DNA from: Poriferisodalis sp026713105
GTDB taxonomy: Bacteria; Actinomycetota; Acidimicrobiia; Acidimicrobiales; Poriferisodalaceae
Assembly: GCA_965115995.1 (NCBI GenBank)
Contig: OZ220472.1
Span: 3,658,001-3,722,000 of the forward strand
Direction of reading: 5' to 3'
DNA length: 64,000 nt
The translations under genes were made by a program, and so were the position numbers. Under the pieces are notes generated by a model. It searched no databases. It had not been told where the DNA came from and saw nothing but the letters and a program-made list of their open reading frames with translations. Each line of letters starts with the position of its first letter. The first letter of the stretch is position 1. Below, piece after piece: positions 1-8,909 of this stretch.

Positions 1-1
1 C

Positions 2-874
2 ACCGAGGGCCGCCTGGAGTTGACGCCGCGGGCACTGCGGCGCATCGGTCAGAACGCGCTCGGCGACCTGTTCAACCGACTCATGGACGACAAGGTGGGC
101 AGTCACCAGGTGCGCAAGTCGGGCGTCGGCCACGAGTTCGCGTACGAGACCAAGCCCTACGAGTTCGGCGACGCCTTCAACCTGAACATCGAACGCACGG
201 TGCGCAACGCGGTGGCCCGCCAGGGGACCGGCACACCGGTGAGCCTCACGCCCGACGACTTCGAGATCGAGCGCTCCGAGCTGCTGTCGCGGGCATCGAC
301 GGTGCTGATGCTGGACCTGTCGCTGTCCATGCCGATGCGGGACAACTTCCTTCCGGCCAAGAAGGTCACGATGGCGCTGCATTCGCTGATCTCCACGCAG
401 TTCCCGCGGGACTACCTGGGCATCGTGGGCTTCGCCGAATCAGCGTCCGAGCTGACCGCCGCCCAGTTGCCCGAGGTGTCGTGGGACTTCGCCTACGGCA
501 CCAACATGCAACACGGCTTCATGATCGCCCGGCGCCTGCTGGCCCGCCAGACCGGCTCGAAACAGATCATCATGATCACCGACGGCGAGCCGACCGCACA
601 CCTGTCCCGTGACGGGCGGCCGTACTTCGCCTACCCGCCGGTGCGCGAGACCATCGAGGCCACGCTGCTGGAAGTGGCTCGGGCGACCCGCGAGGACATC
701 CGCATCAACGTGTTCATGCTCGACCCGAACAGCTACCTGCGAGCCTTCGTTGAGAAGATGACCGAGATGAACGGCGGACGGGCGTTCTTCACCAGCCCCC
801 ACAACCTGGGCGACTACGTGCTGGTCGACTTCTTGGAGCACCGCCGCAAGCTGATCACCAGCGGTCGTCTGTAG
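2..874 (+). CDS. VWA-domain protein, C-terminal part (cut by window edge)
   Basis: The reading frame is open to the left edge of the window, so the true start lies outside; a TTG at 20 is only an internal codon. About 290 residues are visible. They contain a von Willebrand factor A fold with a MIDAS metal-binding motif, DLSLSM, followed by a hydrophobic strand (YLGIVGF), a GTNMQHG segment that fits the second MIDAS threonine loop, and the strand IIMITDGEP. This is the layout of ChlD/CoxE-like VWA proteins, which in actinobacteria are often encoded next to a MoxR-type AAA ATPase; that partner would lie upstream and is not visible. The substrate is unknown. The 3' end overlaps the end of the convergent TetR gene by 20 bases. 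Confidence 0.85.
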   Translation, partial: TEGRLELTPRALRRIGQNALGDLFNRLMDDKVGSHQVRKSGVGHEFAYETKPYEFGDAFNLNIERTVRNAVARQGTGTPVSLTPDDFEIERSELLSRASTVLMLDLSLSMPMRDNFLPAKKVTMALHSLISTQFPRDYLGIVGFAESASELTAAQLPEVSWDFAYGTNMQHGFMIARRLLARQTGSKQIIMITDGEPTAHLSRDGRPYFAYPPVRETIEATLLEVARATREDIRINVFMLDPNSYLRAFVEKMTEMNGGRAFFTSPHNLGDYVLVDFLEHRRKLITSGRL

Positions 875-1586
875 AGGCCGCGTCGTCGGGGCGGAGGCCG
901 TCGAGCACCATGTCGGCGAATTGGCGGGCGAGGTCGTCCAGTCGCAGCTCGCCGCCGGGCCGATACCAGCTGGCCAGCGAGTTGAGGCCCGAGATCATGA
1001 GACGGGCGAGCACCTTGGCGTTCGTGTCCTCGCGCAGCGAGCCGTCGGACTGCCCTTCGGCCAGCAGGCCCACCCACAGGTTGGTGAAGTCGCGCAACGG
1101 CACCGCCAGGCTCTGGCGGGTCTGCGGAGGTGACTCGTTGAAGCAGCGGATGTTGGCCACCGTGAAATTGCTCTCGGCAACGATGCAGTTGACGTAGGCA
1201 ACGAATGCCTCGGCGAGCCGTTCTGAGCCGTTCGCGTCGGGACCGAGCGCTTCGAGTGCCGCGTCGATGGCCTCGCAGGCGTGATCGATGCCGACCCGCA
1301 GCACTTCGGTGACGATCTCATCCTTGGAGTCGAAGTGGTAGTAGAGGCTGCCTGCCTGCATCTCGGCTGCTGCGGCGATGTCGGTCAAGGTGGTGGCGGC
1401 ATAGCCACGGCACGAGAGCAGGCGCGCAGCAGCATCCAGGATGCGCATACGGCTGCGCTCGCCCTTGCGAATCCTCCGGCCGTTGCCATTGCTGTCACCG
1501 TTGCTGTCATCGGCTTCAGCGGCGGCAGCGCTGCCTGCGGTATCCGGCTCGGCCGAGCTGCCAATGGCTGCCTCGGTGCTGTTCAT
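855..1586 (-). CDS. TetR family transcriptional regulator
   Basis: A 243-residue protein. The N-terminal 45 residues are a polar Ser/Asp/Gly-rich extension, followed by a TetR helix-turn-helix (MRILDAAARLLSCRGYAATT, then a recognition helix ending in GSLYYHF). The C-terminal half is helical and matches the ligand-binding region of TetR proteins in a general way; the ligand cannot be read from sequence. The ATG at 1586 lies 10 bases after a TAGGTT -10-like box on the same strand, with a perfect GAACG/CGTTC palindrome just upstream, so the protein probably represses itself. The divergent flavin oxidoreductase gene starting at 1822 is the obvious candidate target. Confidence 0.9.
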   Translation of the reverse strand: MNSTEAAIGSSAEPDTAGSAAAAEADDSNGDSNGNGRRIRKGERSRMRILDAAARLLSCRGYAATTLTDIAAAAEMQAGSLYYHFDSKDEIVTEVLRVGIDHACEAIDAALEALGPDANGSERLAEAFVAYVNCIVAESNFTVANIRCFNESPPQTRQSLAVPLRDFTNLWVGLLAEGQSDGSLREDTNAKVLARLMISGLNSLASWYRPGGELRLDDLARQFADMVLDGLRPDDAASTDDRW

Positions 1587-1596
1587 GCCGTTGAAG

Positions 1597-1620
1597 AACC
1601 TACTCCTGAACGGTCGTTCA
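1597..1620 (-). promoter_or_regulatory. TetR promoter with palindromic operator
   Basis: On the minus strand a TAGGTT box (plus coordinates 1597-1602) sits 10 bases before the TetR start codon. Directly upstream, at 1607-1620, is the perfect palindrome TGAACGGTCGTTCA, placed where it would lie between the -10 and -35 elements. The position and symmetry fit an autorepressor operator; binding is inferred. Confidence 0.55.
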
Positions 1621-1821
1621 TGCAGGAGTCGAACCCTGGTCAGGGGGTTTCACCCAACAGCAGTGCACGGACCACGGCGAATGCGAGGTTGCGGCGGCGC
1701 GGGGCCTGGCGCGTTCTGGGGCTGGCACGGGCGTGCTCACCTACACTCCGCGAAGTCCTCTGCGAGGCTCAGGGCCTGTGCAGATCGCGGGCGGCTGCGG
1801 GTAGAGGCGACGGGAGCCACG

Positions 1822-2946
1822 GTGAAGTTCAACTTGTTCATGTACTGCACGATCGGTCGCCGCCACGAGCTCGAGGCCGGCCTTGCAGGGCTCAACAACG
1901 ACTACTACCAACGCATGCTCGGCGAGATCGCCGACATTGCACGCTTCGCCGACGACAACGGCTGGCACGGCTTCGGTCATCCTGAGCACCACCTGCAGAT
2001 CGAGGGATTCGAGATTTCCAACGACTTGAACCTCATGGCCAGCTGGATCGCGCAGCACACCGCCAAGCTGCGCCCGATCGCCTGCGGCTACGTGTCGACC
2101 ACCCACAACCCGATGCGCGTCGCCGAGCAGGTCGCAACCCTCGACCACATGACCGGCGGGCGGCTCAGTTTCGGCGTGGTGCGCGGCTACCAGCATCGCT
2201 GGGTGGACCAGTTCAAGATCCGGCCCGACCTCGCAGCGGTCGGCAAGTGGAACCGCGGCACCGACGAAGACGCCTACAACCGCCGCTTCTTCGAAGAGTT
2301 CGTCGACGTCGTTCTCACCGCCTTGAAGAACCCCACGTTCTCCTATGAGGGCGAGTTCTGGCGTTTCCCCAACGACAACCTCAACCCCCACACCCACACC
2401 GTGTATTCCGACTACGGCGCCGGCGTCGACGAAGACATGACGATCCACGAGGTCGGCATCGCACCGCGCCCGCTGCAGACGCCGCACCCGCCGCTCTACG
2501 GCGGGTTCACCATGTCGATGAGCTCGGCGGTGTTCTGGGCACGCTATGGCGGCACGCCGATCGTGCTCAGCGACAAGATGGACTTCTGCGAAGAGCTGTG
2601 GAAGGCGTACCGCGCCGAGGCCGCCCGTCACAGCATCGAAAAGCCCCGCGGGCACGAGTGCGGCTGGGGCGGCGTTGCGGTGTGCGCGCCCACCGACGCC
2701 GAGGCTTGGGCGCAGTTCGCCGACATGGAGTGGTTCTGGAACCAGTGGGCCATCCAGTTCGGCCAGGGCATGCCGCTGCAGCTCGTGGGCAGCCCCGACA
2801 CGATCAGCCGCCAGATCGAAGAGGCGCAGACTGTGCTCGGCATCGACGAGGCGTTCTTCCTGGTCCCCCAGGGCATCCATTCCGCCGACCAGATCAATGC
2901 GTCGATCGAGCTCATCAGCGACAAGGTGATGCCTCGATTTGCCTGA
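1822..2946 (+). CDS. LLM class flavin-dependent oxidoreductase
   Basis: A 374-residue luciferase-like monooxygenase of the bacterial luciferase/F420 superfamily. The GTG at 1822 is chosen because the recognisable fold starts at once (KFNLFMYCTIGRRHEL) and a GGGAG Shine-Dalgarno-like sequence lies 6 bases upstream; the frame stays open for about 125 codons further upstream, but that stretch is low-complexity and overlaps the divergent TetR gene. Family features include the GWHGFGHPEHH region, the RVAEQVATLDHMTGGRLSFG block typical of LLM enzymes, and a C-terminal GSPDTISRQIEE segment. FMN versus F420 and the substrate cannot be decided. Nine bases separate it from the STAS gene, so the two are probably cotranscribed. 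Confidence 0.85.
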   Translation: MKFNLFMYCTIGRRHELEAGLAGLNNDYYQRMLGEIADIARFADDNGWHGFGHPEHHLQIEGFEISNDLNLMASWIAQHTAKLRPIACGYVSTTHNPMRVAEQVATLDHMTGGRLSFGVVRGYQHRWVDQFKIRPDLAAVGKWNRGTDEDAYNRRFFEEFVDVVLTALKNPTFSYEGEFWRFPNDNLNPHTHTVYSDYGAGVDEDMTIHEVGIAPRPLQTPHPPLYGGFTMSMSSAVFWARYGGTPIVLSDKMDFCEELWKAYRAEAARHSIEKPRGHECGWGGVAVCAPTDAEAWAQFADMEWFWNQWAIQFGQGMPLQLVGSPDTISRQIEEAQTVLGIDEAFFLVPQGIHSADQINASIELISDKVMPRFA

Positions 2947-2955
2947 GCGCTGGTC

Positions 2956-3324
2956 ATGATTTCGGGCATCTCCGAGCGGACGATCACCGGGGCTGACGGC
3001 TCGACCACGGTGGTGGTGACGCCGCACGGCGAGCTCGATCTGGGCGCGATCGCCTCGTTGGACAGCGCGCTCCGCTCCGCGTTGGCGGCTGCGGGAATAC
3101 CGCCGCGACTCGTCGTCGACCTGTCCGACGTCGACGTGTTGCAGCCGGTCGTCCTCGGCGTCCTGCTCGACGCGCGGCGACGCTGCGGTGCCGCCCGCGG
3201 CGCCATGGCGCTCGTGGTGAGCGCGCCCGGGGTCGCCGCAACCTTGGCCGAGACCGAGGTCGATTCGCTCTTCGCCACCGCCCCCGGGCTGGCTGACGCC
3301 ATCGCGGACGTGACCGATCGCTGA
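2956..3324 (+). CDS. STAS-domain protein (anti-sigma antagonist-like) with degenerate phosphosite
   Basis: A 122-residue single STAS domain. The first strand (TVVVTPHGELDLG), the LVVDLSDVDVL strand and the helix LGVLLDARRRCGAA follow the SpoIIAA/RsbV pattern. In typical antagonists the loop after this strand reads DSSG, and its serine is phosphorylated by an anti-sigma kinase. Here the same place (residues 63-66, bases 3142-3153) reads Gln-Pro-Val-Val, so the phosphoacceptor is missing. The protein may act as a constitutive antagonist or a structural STAS partner. No anti-sigma factor or sigma factor gene is nearby. It starts nine bases after the flavin oxidoreductase. Confidence 0.75.
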   Translation: MISGISERTITGADGSTTVVVTPHGELDLGAIASLDSALRSALAAAGIPPRLVVDLSDVDVLQPVVLGVLLDARRRCGAARGAMALVVSAPGVAATLAETEVDSLFATAPGLADAIADVTDR

Positions 3325-3401
3325 AGATCGTCGCAACAGAGGGCCTGAGAATCCCGCGCGGCAAGGTGCCCCCAATAGCGGCCCGTAGCCTGTGCGCCGA
3401 T

Positions 3402-4766
3402 ATGGCGGGTCCCGACTACCTGTTCCAGCGCGAGACATTCGCAGGCGGCGACAGGTGGCTGGCCCGGTTTGTGGCGCGGCCGATTCTTAACTTCGTCCAC
3501 CGCGAAGTCGCCAGCAGCGCGCTGCTGCTGGTGGCCGCTACAACCGCGCTCATCTGGGCGAACTCGCCATGGAGCCAGGGCTACTTCGACTTCTGGCATA
3601 CCCACATCGACCTGACGGTCGGCGGTTATCACGTACACCCGCTGACGTTGGAGGCGCTCGTCAACGACGGCCTCATGGCGCTGTTCTTCTTCGTGGTGGG
3701 GCTGGAGATCAAGCGCGAGCTGGTGACGGGGTACCTCTCGAGCGTCCGCGCCGCGACCTTGCCGGCGATCGCTGCCGTCGGCGGGATGGTCGTGCCTGCG
3801 TTGTTCTACGTCGTGTTCAACCCGTCGGGCCCAGCCTCCTCGGGCTGGGGCATACCGATGGCCACCGACATCGCGTTTGCGGTGGGCGTCGTCGCGCTGC
3901 TGGGCTCGCGTGTGCCGCCGATCCTCAAGCTGTTCCTGCTCACGCTGGCCATCGTGGACGACATCGGTGCCATCGCGGTGATCGCGATCTTCTACACCGG
4001 CGATCTCGACTTCACGTGGCTGGCGGTCGCGGTCGTGCTGACCGTCATGGTGCGGGCGCTCGCGCTGATGAAGGTGTGGGCGCTCGAGATCTACTGGCTG
4101 ATCGGTCTGGTGATCTGGTACGCCACGCTGGAGTCCGGCGTGCACGCCACCATCGCCGGGGTGGTGCTCGGCCTGCTGACACCCGCCAAGCCGCTGCTCG
4201 ACCGGACCCAGGCCCAGAACATGGTGGACGACCTGCCCGACGATCCGAGCGTGGAGCAGGTTCACCAGGCGTCATTCCTGGTGCAGGAATCGGTGCCGGT
4301 GACCGAACGGCTCGAGTCGATGCTGCACCCCTTCACGGCGTTCCTGATCGTGCCGATCTTCGCCCTCGCCAATGCCGGCATACCGCTGTCGGAAGAGACG
4401 CTGACCGAGGCCGCTGGCTCTCCGGTCACATGGGGCGTCATTCTGGGTCTGGTGGTCGGCAAGCCGCTGGGCATCGCACTGTTCACCTGGGTGGCGACCC
4501 GATTCGGATTCGAACTGCCCGAAGGGATGAATTGGCCGCAGTTCGTGGGCATGGGCTTTGCCGCAGGCATCGGCTTCACCGTGTCGATCTTCATCACCGG
4601 GCTGGCCTTCGATGACGCCGGCATCAGCGATCTGGCCAAGATCGGCATCCTGGTGGCTTCGGGTGCGGCCGGCGGGGCTGCGCTGGCGTTGCTGTGGTTC
4701 TCCGGCACGCGCGGTGCCCACACCGAGGTCCCGCCCGAAGAGCACGAGCGCCACGCCGCGTCCTGA
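3402..4766 (+). CDS. nhaA: Na+/H+ antiporter NhaA
   Basis: A 454-residue inner-membrane antiporter that exports sodium (or lithium) in exchange for protons. The NhaA hallmarks are present: GIPMATDIAFAVG with Asp156, matching E. coli Asp133, and LAIVDDIGAIAVIAIF with the paired ion-binding aspartates Asp186-Asp187, matching E. coli Asp163/164. The whole protein is a chain of hydrophobic segments of the expected number and length, with a short hydrophilic C-terminus. ATG 3402 is preferred over GTG 3366 because a TAGCCT -10-like box at 3386-3391 lies 10 bases before it, which would put the GTG outside the transcript. It is a single-gene unit. The low-GC island begins just downstream. Confidence 0.93.
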   Translation: MAGPDYLFQRETFAGGDRWLARFVARPILNFVHREVASSALLLVAATTALIWANSPWSQGYFDFWHTHIDLTVGGYHVHPLTLEALVNDGLMALFFFVVGLEIKRELVTGYLSSVRAATLPAIAAVGGMVVPALFYVVFNPSGPASSGWGIPMATDIAFAVGVVALLGSRVPPILKLFLLTLAIVDDIGAIAVIAIFYTGDLDFTWLAVAVVLTVMVRALALMKVWALEIYWLIGLVIWYATLESGVHATIAGVVLGLLTPAKPLLDRTQAQNMVDDLPDDPSVEQVHQASFLVQESVPVTERLESMLHPFTAFLIVPIFALANAGIPLSEETLTEAAGSPVTWGVILGLVVGKPLGIALFTWVATRFGFELPEGMNWPQFVGMGFAAGIGFTVSIFITGLAFDDAGISDLAKIGILVASGAAGGAALALLWFSGTRGAHTEVPPEEHERHAAS

Positions 4767-5198
4767 TCTCGCTCCGCGAATAGGTGCGCCCGCTGCGGAG
4801 GCGGCAGGATCTGATGTTTCGAGCATTTGAAACCCAGCTCAAGACAGCGACGGACGCCATCGATTGAGCAGGGCTGCAGCTGCGACGCCGGGCTTGTTTG
4901 TGAGATGTAGCGCGCGAAGTGATCGTCGACAATCGCTAGGTTCCGCTAGTCACTCTCGAACGCTCCAGTTGCGTAACCAGCCCCAATGAAGGTCGCTCGG
5001 TCCGCGATCCCGAATCGCTATCCTCGCCAGTGTGAAGGCCGAACGTTCGCGCGCATCGCTACGCAACTTCAACTCGAGCAACGCCTGGGTTGCAAGAATG
5101 CGTCTGTTGCGCGAGCAGTCCCCGATTCCGTACACAGCCCTCGTACAAGGGTTCCGGGGTGCTGCCCGTTGCCAGAGCAACGATCACGGCGCGTTCTG
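4767..5198. other. Intergenic region at left edge of the island
   Basis: About 430 bases between nhaA and the methyltransferase. It holds the truncated dispersed repeat at 4783-4808; beyond that I see no gene with family signal. The methyltransferase frame is open from 4986, but the residues encoded before 5199 look random. No clear terminator, tRNA fragment or attachment site was recognised. Confidence 0.4.
4783..4808 (-). repeat. Truncated copy of the 103-bp dispersed palindromic repeat
   Basis: These 26 bases match the outer end of the dispersed 103-bp element found intact at 29991, 39867 and 56984: GGTGCGCCC followed by GCTGCGGAGGCGGCAGG. The match stops abruptly at 4808, where the sequence changes to the AT-richer composition of the following island. 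The copy therefore looks broken, possibly by the insertion that brought in the island. Confidence 0.6.
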
Positions 5199-6458
5199 AT
5201 GGCGCGTGGTCGCACGGCTGAACCGATCGAGGGACGCGGATTGAAAATCTGCGTCTCGAAGTTGGAACACCTCAGGAAGGCTGCGCTAGAACAAACCTAC
5301 GTGTCTCTTGGGGGGCGACGAACTGACTCTGTACATGAGTTCTATAGGTACCCGGCTCGATTCACGCCATGGTTTGCTCGAGCTGCGATAGAGGCCTTTA
5401 CGCGTCCCGGTGATCTAGTTATTGATCCGTTCTGCGGTGGTGGCACCACCGCCGTCGAGGCTCAACTCACTGGTCGTACCGCGATCGCAGCAGACATCAG
5501 CCAGCTTGCCACATTCGTGACGCTCGCCAAAACCACTCTCTATGGCAACAATGATCTAGAGCTGGCACGAGAATTTGCGAAGGAAGCAGAGGAACTCCGG
5601 CTTCGGAGTGTCTGTCGGGGTGACGCAGAATTGGAGCCGTACTGGCACAACATCTCCGGCACCGCGGAATGGCGCATTCGAGACTTAATCAACAGCGCGA
5701 TTGCGCTCGCCGATGAGATGGACAACAATACTGCGGTTCAGTTGGTGCGCTGCGCTCTTCTTCGTACCGGGCAATGGGCCCTCGATATGCGACGGAACGT
5801 TCCCTCGGTGGCTGATTTTCGATTGCAGCTATCAAACAACATTAGGGCGATGGTGCGGGCATCTATGCACCATCGACATTCAGTAGAAGCCGTGATCTCA
5901 GAAGTTAAGACTGTCACCGTGGTTCAGGAAGGGCTACCAGGCGCGGCAGAACATGATGCCCTGCACAAGAGTGAAGCTCCAACACTCATTCTGACTTCAC
6001 CTCCATATGCCTCCACGTATGTGAACTACCATCGGTGGAAAGTACGCAGTCGGCGGGAAACTGCGGCACCATTTTGGATTGCCGGTCGATTAGATGGCCA
6101 TGGAATAAGCCACTACACACTCGGAGCAAGCGGAACCGACTCGGATGAACGCTACTTTCGTGAAGTCAAACGGGTCTTCGCCGCGCTCGTATCGCTGATG
6201 TCAGACGAGACGTGGTTGGTTCAGGTGGTTGGCTTCAAGAAGGGCGAAGCGCAGCTCGATCGGTACTTGGATACTATGCGGTCAATTGGATTGGAAGAGG
6301 TTCTATTTTCCTCTTTGAGTACAGAGATCGACGGAAGGTTATGGCGCCGGATCCCCAGTCGACGTTGGTGGGTCAGCGCGGAGGCGATGAAATCCCAAGG
6401 AAACGGCACCATCAACGAAGTTGTACTCATTCACCGGCGAATTGCTGGGGGTCCTTAA
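5199..6458 (+). CDS. DNA methyltransferase (N4-cytosine/N6-adenine type)
   Basis: A 419-residue amino-methyltransferase using S-adenosylmethionine. Motif I is clear (LVIDPFCGGGTTAVEAQLTG, an FxGxG AdoMet loop with the following acidic strand AIAADIS), preceded by the motif X-like region HEFYRYPARFTPWFA. The catalytic motif IV is TSPPY, the form most common in N4-cytosine enzymes. Motif I lies well before motif IV, with about 190 residues between them that may hold the target recognition domain. Its stop overlaps by four bases the stop of the convergent GHKL ATPase gene, forming a tight facing pair. Base composition is clearly poorer in GC than flanking genes. ATG 5199 is an inferred start; GTG or ATG codons further up are possible. 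Confidence 0.85.
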   Translation: MARGRTAEPIEGRGLKICVSKLEHLRKAALEQTYVSLGGRRTDSVHEFYRYPARFTPWFARAAIEAFTRPGDLVIDPFCGGGTTAVEAQLTGRTAIAADISQLATFVTLAKTTLYGNNDLELAREFAKEAEELRLRSVCRGDAELEPYWHNISGTAEWRIRDLINSAIALADEMDNNTAVQLVRCALLRTGQWALDMRRNVPSVADFRLQLSNNIRAMVRASMHHRHSVEAVISEVKTVTVVQEGLPGAAEHDALHKSEAPTLILTSPPYASTYVNYHRWKVRSRRETAAPFWIAGRLDGHGISHYTLGASGTDSDERYFREVKRVFAALVSLMSDETWLVQVVGFKKGEAQLDRYLDTMRSIGLEEVLFSSLSTEIDGRLWRRIPSRRWWVSAEAMKSQGNGTINEVVLIHRRIAGGP

Positions 6459-8899
6459 TCTTCTAGGCTACCCAGCGCTTCAAGCGTCGGAAGTACATAT
6501 GGTGCAAGCCGCGCGCATATCTTAGCGACGTGCTCTTCGACCGCACCGTCCTCAGCGATGGGCTCACTTGCGGGACTGCTGCTCGAATTATCATCAACGA
6601 GTAGGCCTAGTGACAATAAGACAAGTGAATACATGAATTGCATCTTCAAAACCTCTGGCGAGAATTGAGTGCCCTTCTGTGCAGTCCGAAGGTACTTGTT
6701 GTCGACGTTGACGAAGAAGTCGTATTCAAGCCTGCCCTGGCTGTCCGCATCGCCTTTGTCCACTTTGAGTGCCGACAGGTCAGTGAAGCCGTGCGTCGGC
6801 CATTCGTCTCGGGTGACGATGTTTATGTTGGGTAGGGCCAGTGAACCCGGCCTCTCGCCATTACCGGGAGTAGGGGGAGGATTTGGAGGAGGAGGACGCG
6901 GCGGATTCTCAAGGTGCGGCCGTACCGTGAATAATGCACTCAGCTCAAGCGCATCGATTCTCGATGGATCTGTCACACGAAAGTGGGCCAAAATAACGTC
7001 ATCGACTGCCACGTATGAAGGCAAGCGGAAACTCAGCGTCAAGCGTCCTGAGGTAGGTCCGCTGAGGCTAGACATGGGTATCGGTAGCTCCGCTGCTCCA
7101 TCTGCAGTCAAATAGGTAGCCTCAAATGCGCCCGGTTCACTCGAGCGGTCGAAGAAGTCATCTTCGGCGTCGGTTTCGAATTGGATGCGCGCCTGATTGT
7201 CCACGTTCACATCACGCTCAAGATCGGCGCCCTCATCCTTTCCGCGAAACTTGAAGTACGTCGGGAAGCGTCTACCCTGGAAGTTCTGATGCACTTCAGG
7301 TTCTTCCTCGCCGTTCCTAGGGAACGGCGAGGAAATGGCCGCACCGCTTAGCAGAATCTTCTCAAGTTCGGGAGTCTTCTGCACCAAGTCTCGGAGCGCA
7401 TCAGCTAGGGGCCGAGCGTCGTCTAACTGTTGCTCGATCAGCTTTTGACGCCTCCGCGTACGCAGTCTTCGCAAACTCTCGTCCCGACGCAGAAGCCGTT
7501 CCAGCTCTGCTTCGAGCACGCGGCCGATATCCTTGTTGCGCAACCGATCCCGGCTGTTCATGAACAGATCCTCACGCAGCGTGCCTGTGATGCCGCTACA
7601 ATCGACGACCACGATCAAACTGTCGGCAAGTTGATCCAATCGGACGCTCTTTCTACGAAAGAACGTCGCAGATTTTGTTGCGTGTGTTTGGCCGTTGACT
7701 GTAAATACGATCGCGTCCTGCCCTGATCGGTAGTTGGCAGCACTGTCCTTGAGCGCGTACACGCGAACTCTGATTTCGTTTCCGTCGATGTCTACTCTTG
7801 TGTGAATCGGAAAACCCGGTTCAAGAACATTTTGACGGTCTCTATCGAGCCGTGCAACGACGCCGAGAACGTTTGTCGCAAAACTGCCACTATGGCCCCT
7901 ATAGCTTTCCCGACATTCGTAGAGACGGATCGGTAATGCAAGCCTGGGCATTCCAAAGTCCAGTCTCTGTAGTAGATTGCCACCGGATCGGACTATATTG
8001 GACTTGGTACCGTCAAGCTGGTACTCGTAGAGCTTGATGAGTGTGCCGTAGGAAGCAGCCCGTCCATAAGGGATGCGTTGATTTCCTTCTAGCAACGGAA
8101 AGATTGGCAGGGATTCTCTGTAGAATGAGAGCACCTGCCCGTATCGGGGTCGTTCGGTGTCACAAGGGGCCAAGTACGAGTACACCGAGCTTCGAGTGCC
8201 ATGACGAGGTGGCTCCCTTCGTACGATTGTAAACCCCCATTCTTGTGCTCGCCGGTCTCCATTCGTAACAATGGCCGGGTTACGACGGGACACGATGAGT
8301 TGCAAGTGGTGCTTTGGACTGCAGAAGCTCAGGGCGCCGGTTCCGCCCATGTTGAACTTGCCTTGGACGAATGGTATGCGCAGCTTGTTGCTTTTCCCAA
8401 GCGACATAAAAGTGTCGGGAAAATCGGCAGGACGCTGGCCCTCGCCAGAATCTGAGATGCTGAGTGACGGAAACCCTGATCCGGTACGCGGCGCGTTGCC
8501 GGTTGCGACGACTGTGAGGAGCTCACCCTGCTCGGTAGCGTGTGTGTCCTGCCACTCGGAAATGTTCCCAGCATCTGGAGGCGGATGCTCGTCCTGTCCT
8601 TCGAAGAACCGAGCGACTGCAACACGCATGTTGTTCGGTGCTTTGTCGGAAGCTGGGTCGATGCCCCGCAGCAAGCATTCGTTCATGAGACGCGCATCGA
8701 CTCCATTAATGATCTTCTCGATGAGAGCAGCGACTGGTTCACGCTGTTGGTTGCCGACGGAGCCGAAATTGTTGTCGGTGTCTCCGAGGTAACGCCAACT
8801 TGCTTCATCGTCCCAATGGCCAGCGGTGCGTAACAATGTCACAACCTCATCTTCAGTGTCGGCGTGCATGAGACTCATGCACAATTCCTCGTTGGTCAC
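6455..8899 (-). CDS. GHKL (Hsp90/MutL-like) ATPase, probable defence or restriction-associated
   Basis: An 814-residue protein with an N-terminal GHKL ATPase domain. The three nucleotide-binding boxes are visible: the N box EKIINGVDA (Glu61, Asn65), the G1 box SISDSGEGQ (Asp150 to Gly154), and the G2 box QGKFNMGGTG (179-188). The rest (about residues 200-814) has no domain I can name; it includes a Pro-rich linker near residue 695 (RPPPPNPPPTPGNG) and a helical, acidic end. GTG 8899 is chosen because GGAGG lies just upstream and because it avoids overlap with the preceding gene; a TTG at 8920 is the alternative. GHKL ATPases of the MORC/MutL type are known from restriction-modification operons, which fits the facing methyltransferase. 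A role in DNA-end or foreign-DNA processing is inferred. Confidence 0.72.
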   Translation of the reverse strand: MTNEELCMSLMHADTEDEVVTLLRTAGHWDDEASWRYLGDTDNNFGSVGNQQREPVAALIEKIINGVDARLMNECLLRGIDPASDKAPNNMRVAVARFFEGQDEHPPPDAGNISEWQDTHATEQGELLTVVATGNAPRTGSGFPSLSISDSGEGQRPADFPDTFMSLGKSNKLRIPFVQGKFNMGGTGALSFCSPKHHLQLIVSRRNPAIVTNGDRRAQEWGFTIVRREPPRHGTRSSVYSYLAPCDTERPRYGQVLSFYRESLPIFPLLEGNQRIPYGRAASYGTLIKLYEYQLDGTKSNIVRSGGNLLQRLDFGMPRLALPIRLYECRESYRGHSGSFATNVLGVVARLDRDRQNVLEPGFPIHTRVDIDGNEIRVRVYALKDSAANYRSGQDAIVFTVNGQTHATKSATFFRRKSVRLDQLADSLIVVVDCSGITGTLREDLFMNSRDRLRNKDIGRVLEAELERLLRRDESLRRLRTRRRQKLIEQQLDDARPLADALRDLVQKTPELEKILLSGAAISSPFPRNGEEEPEVHQNFQGRRFPTYFKFRGKDEGADLERDVNVDNQARIQFETDAEDDFFDRSSEPGAFEATYLTADGAAELPIPMSSLSGPTSGRLTLSFRLPSYVAVDDVILAHFRVTDPSRIDALELSALFTVRPHLENPPRPPPPNPPPTPGNGERPGSLALPNINIVTRDEWPTHGFTDLSALKVDKGDADSQGRLEYDFFVNVDNKYLRTAQKGTQFSPEVLKMQFMYSLVLLSLGLLVDDNSSSSPASEPIAEDGAVEEHVAKICARLAPYVLPTLEALGSLED

Positions 8900-8909
8900 T
8901 GCTGCCTCC

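Noticed and set aside
1741..3438. 565-codon minus-strand frame opposite the flavin oxidoreductase and STAS genes
   Set aside because: The plus-strand proteins have clear family motifs; the antisense frame is low-complexity Arg/Gly/His.
4986..5198. N-terminal extension of the methyltransferase
   Set aside because: The extra 71 residues show no methyltransferase pattern and have odd composition; ATG 5199 lies closer to the first conserved block.
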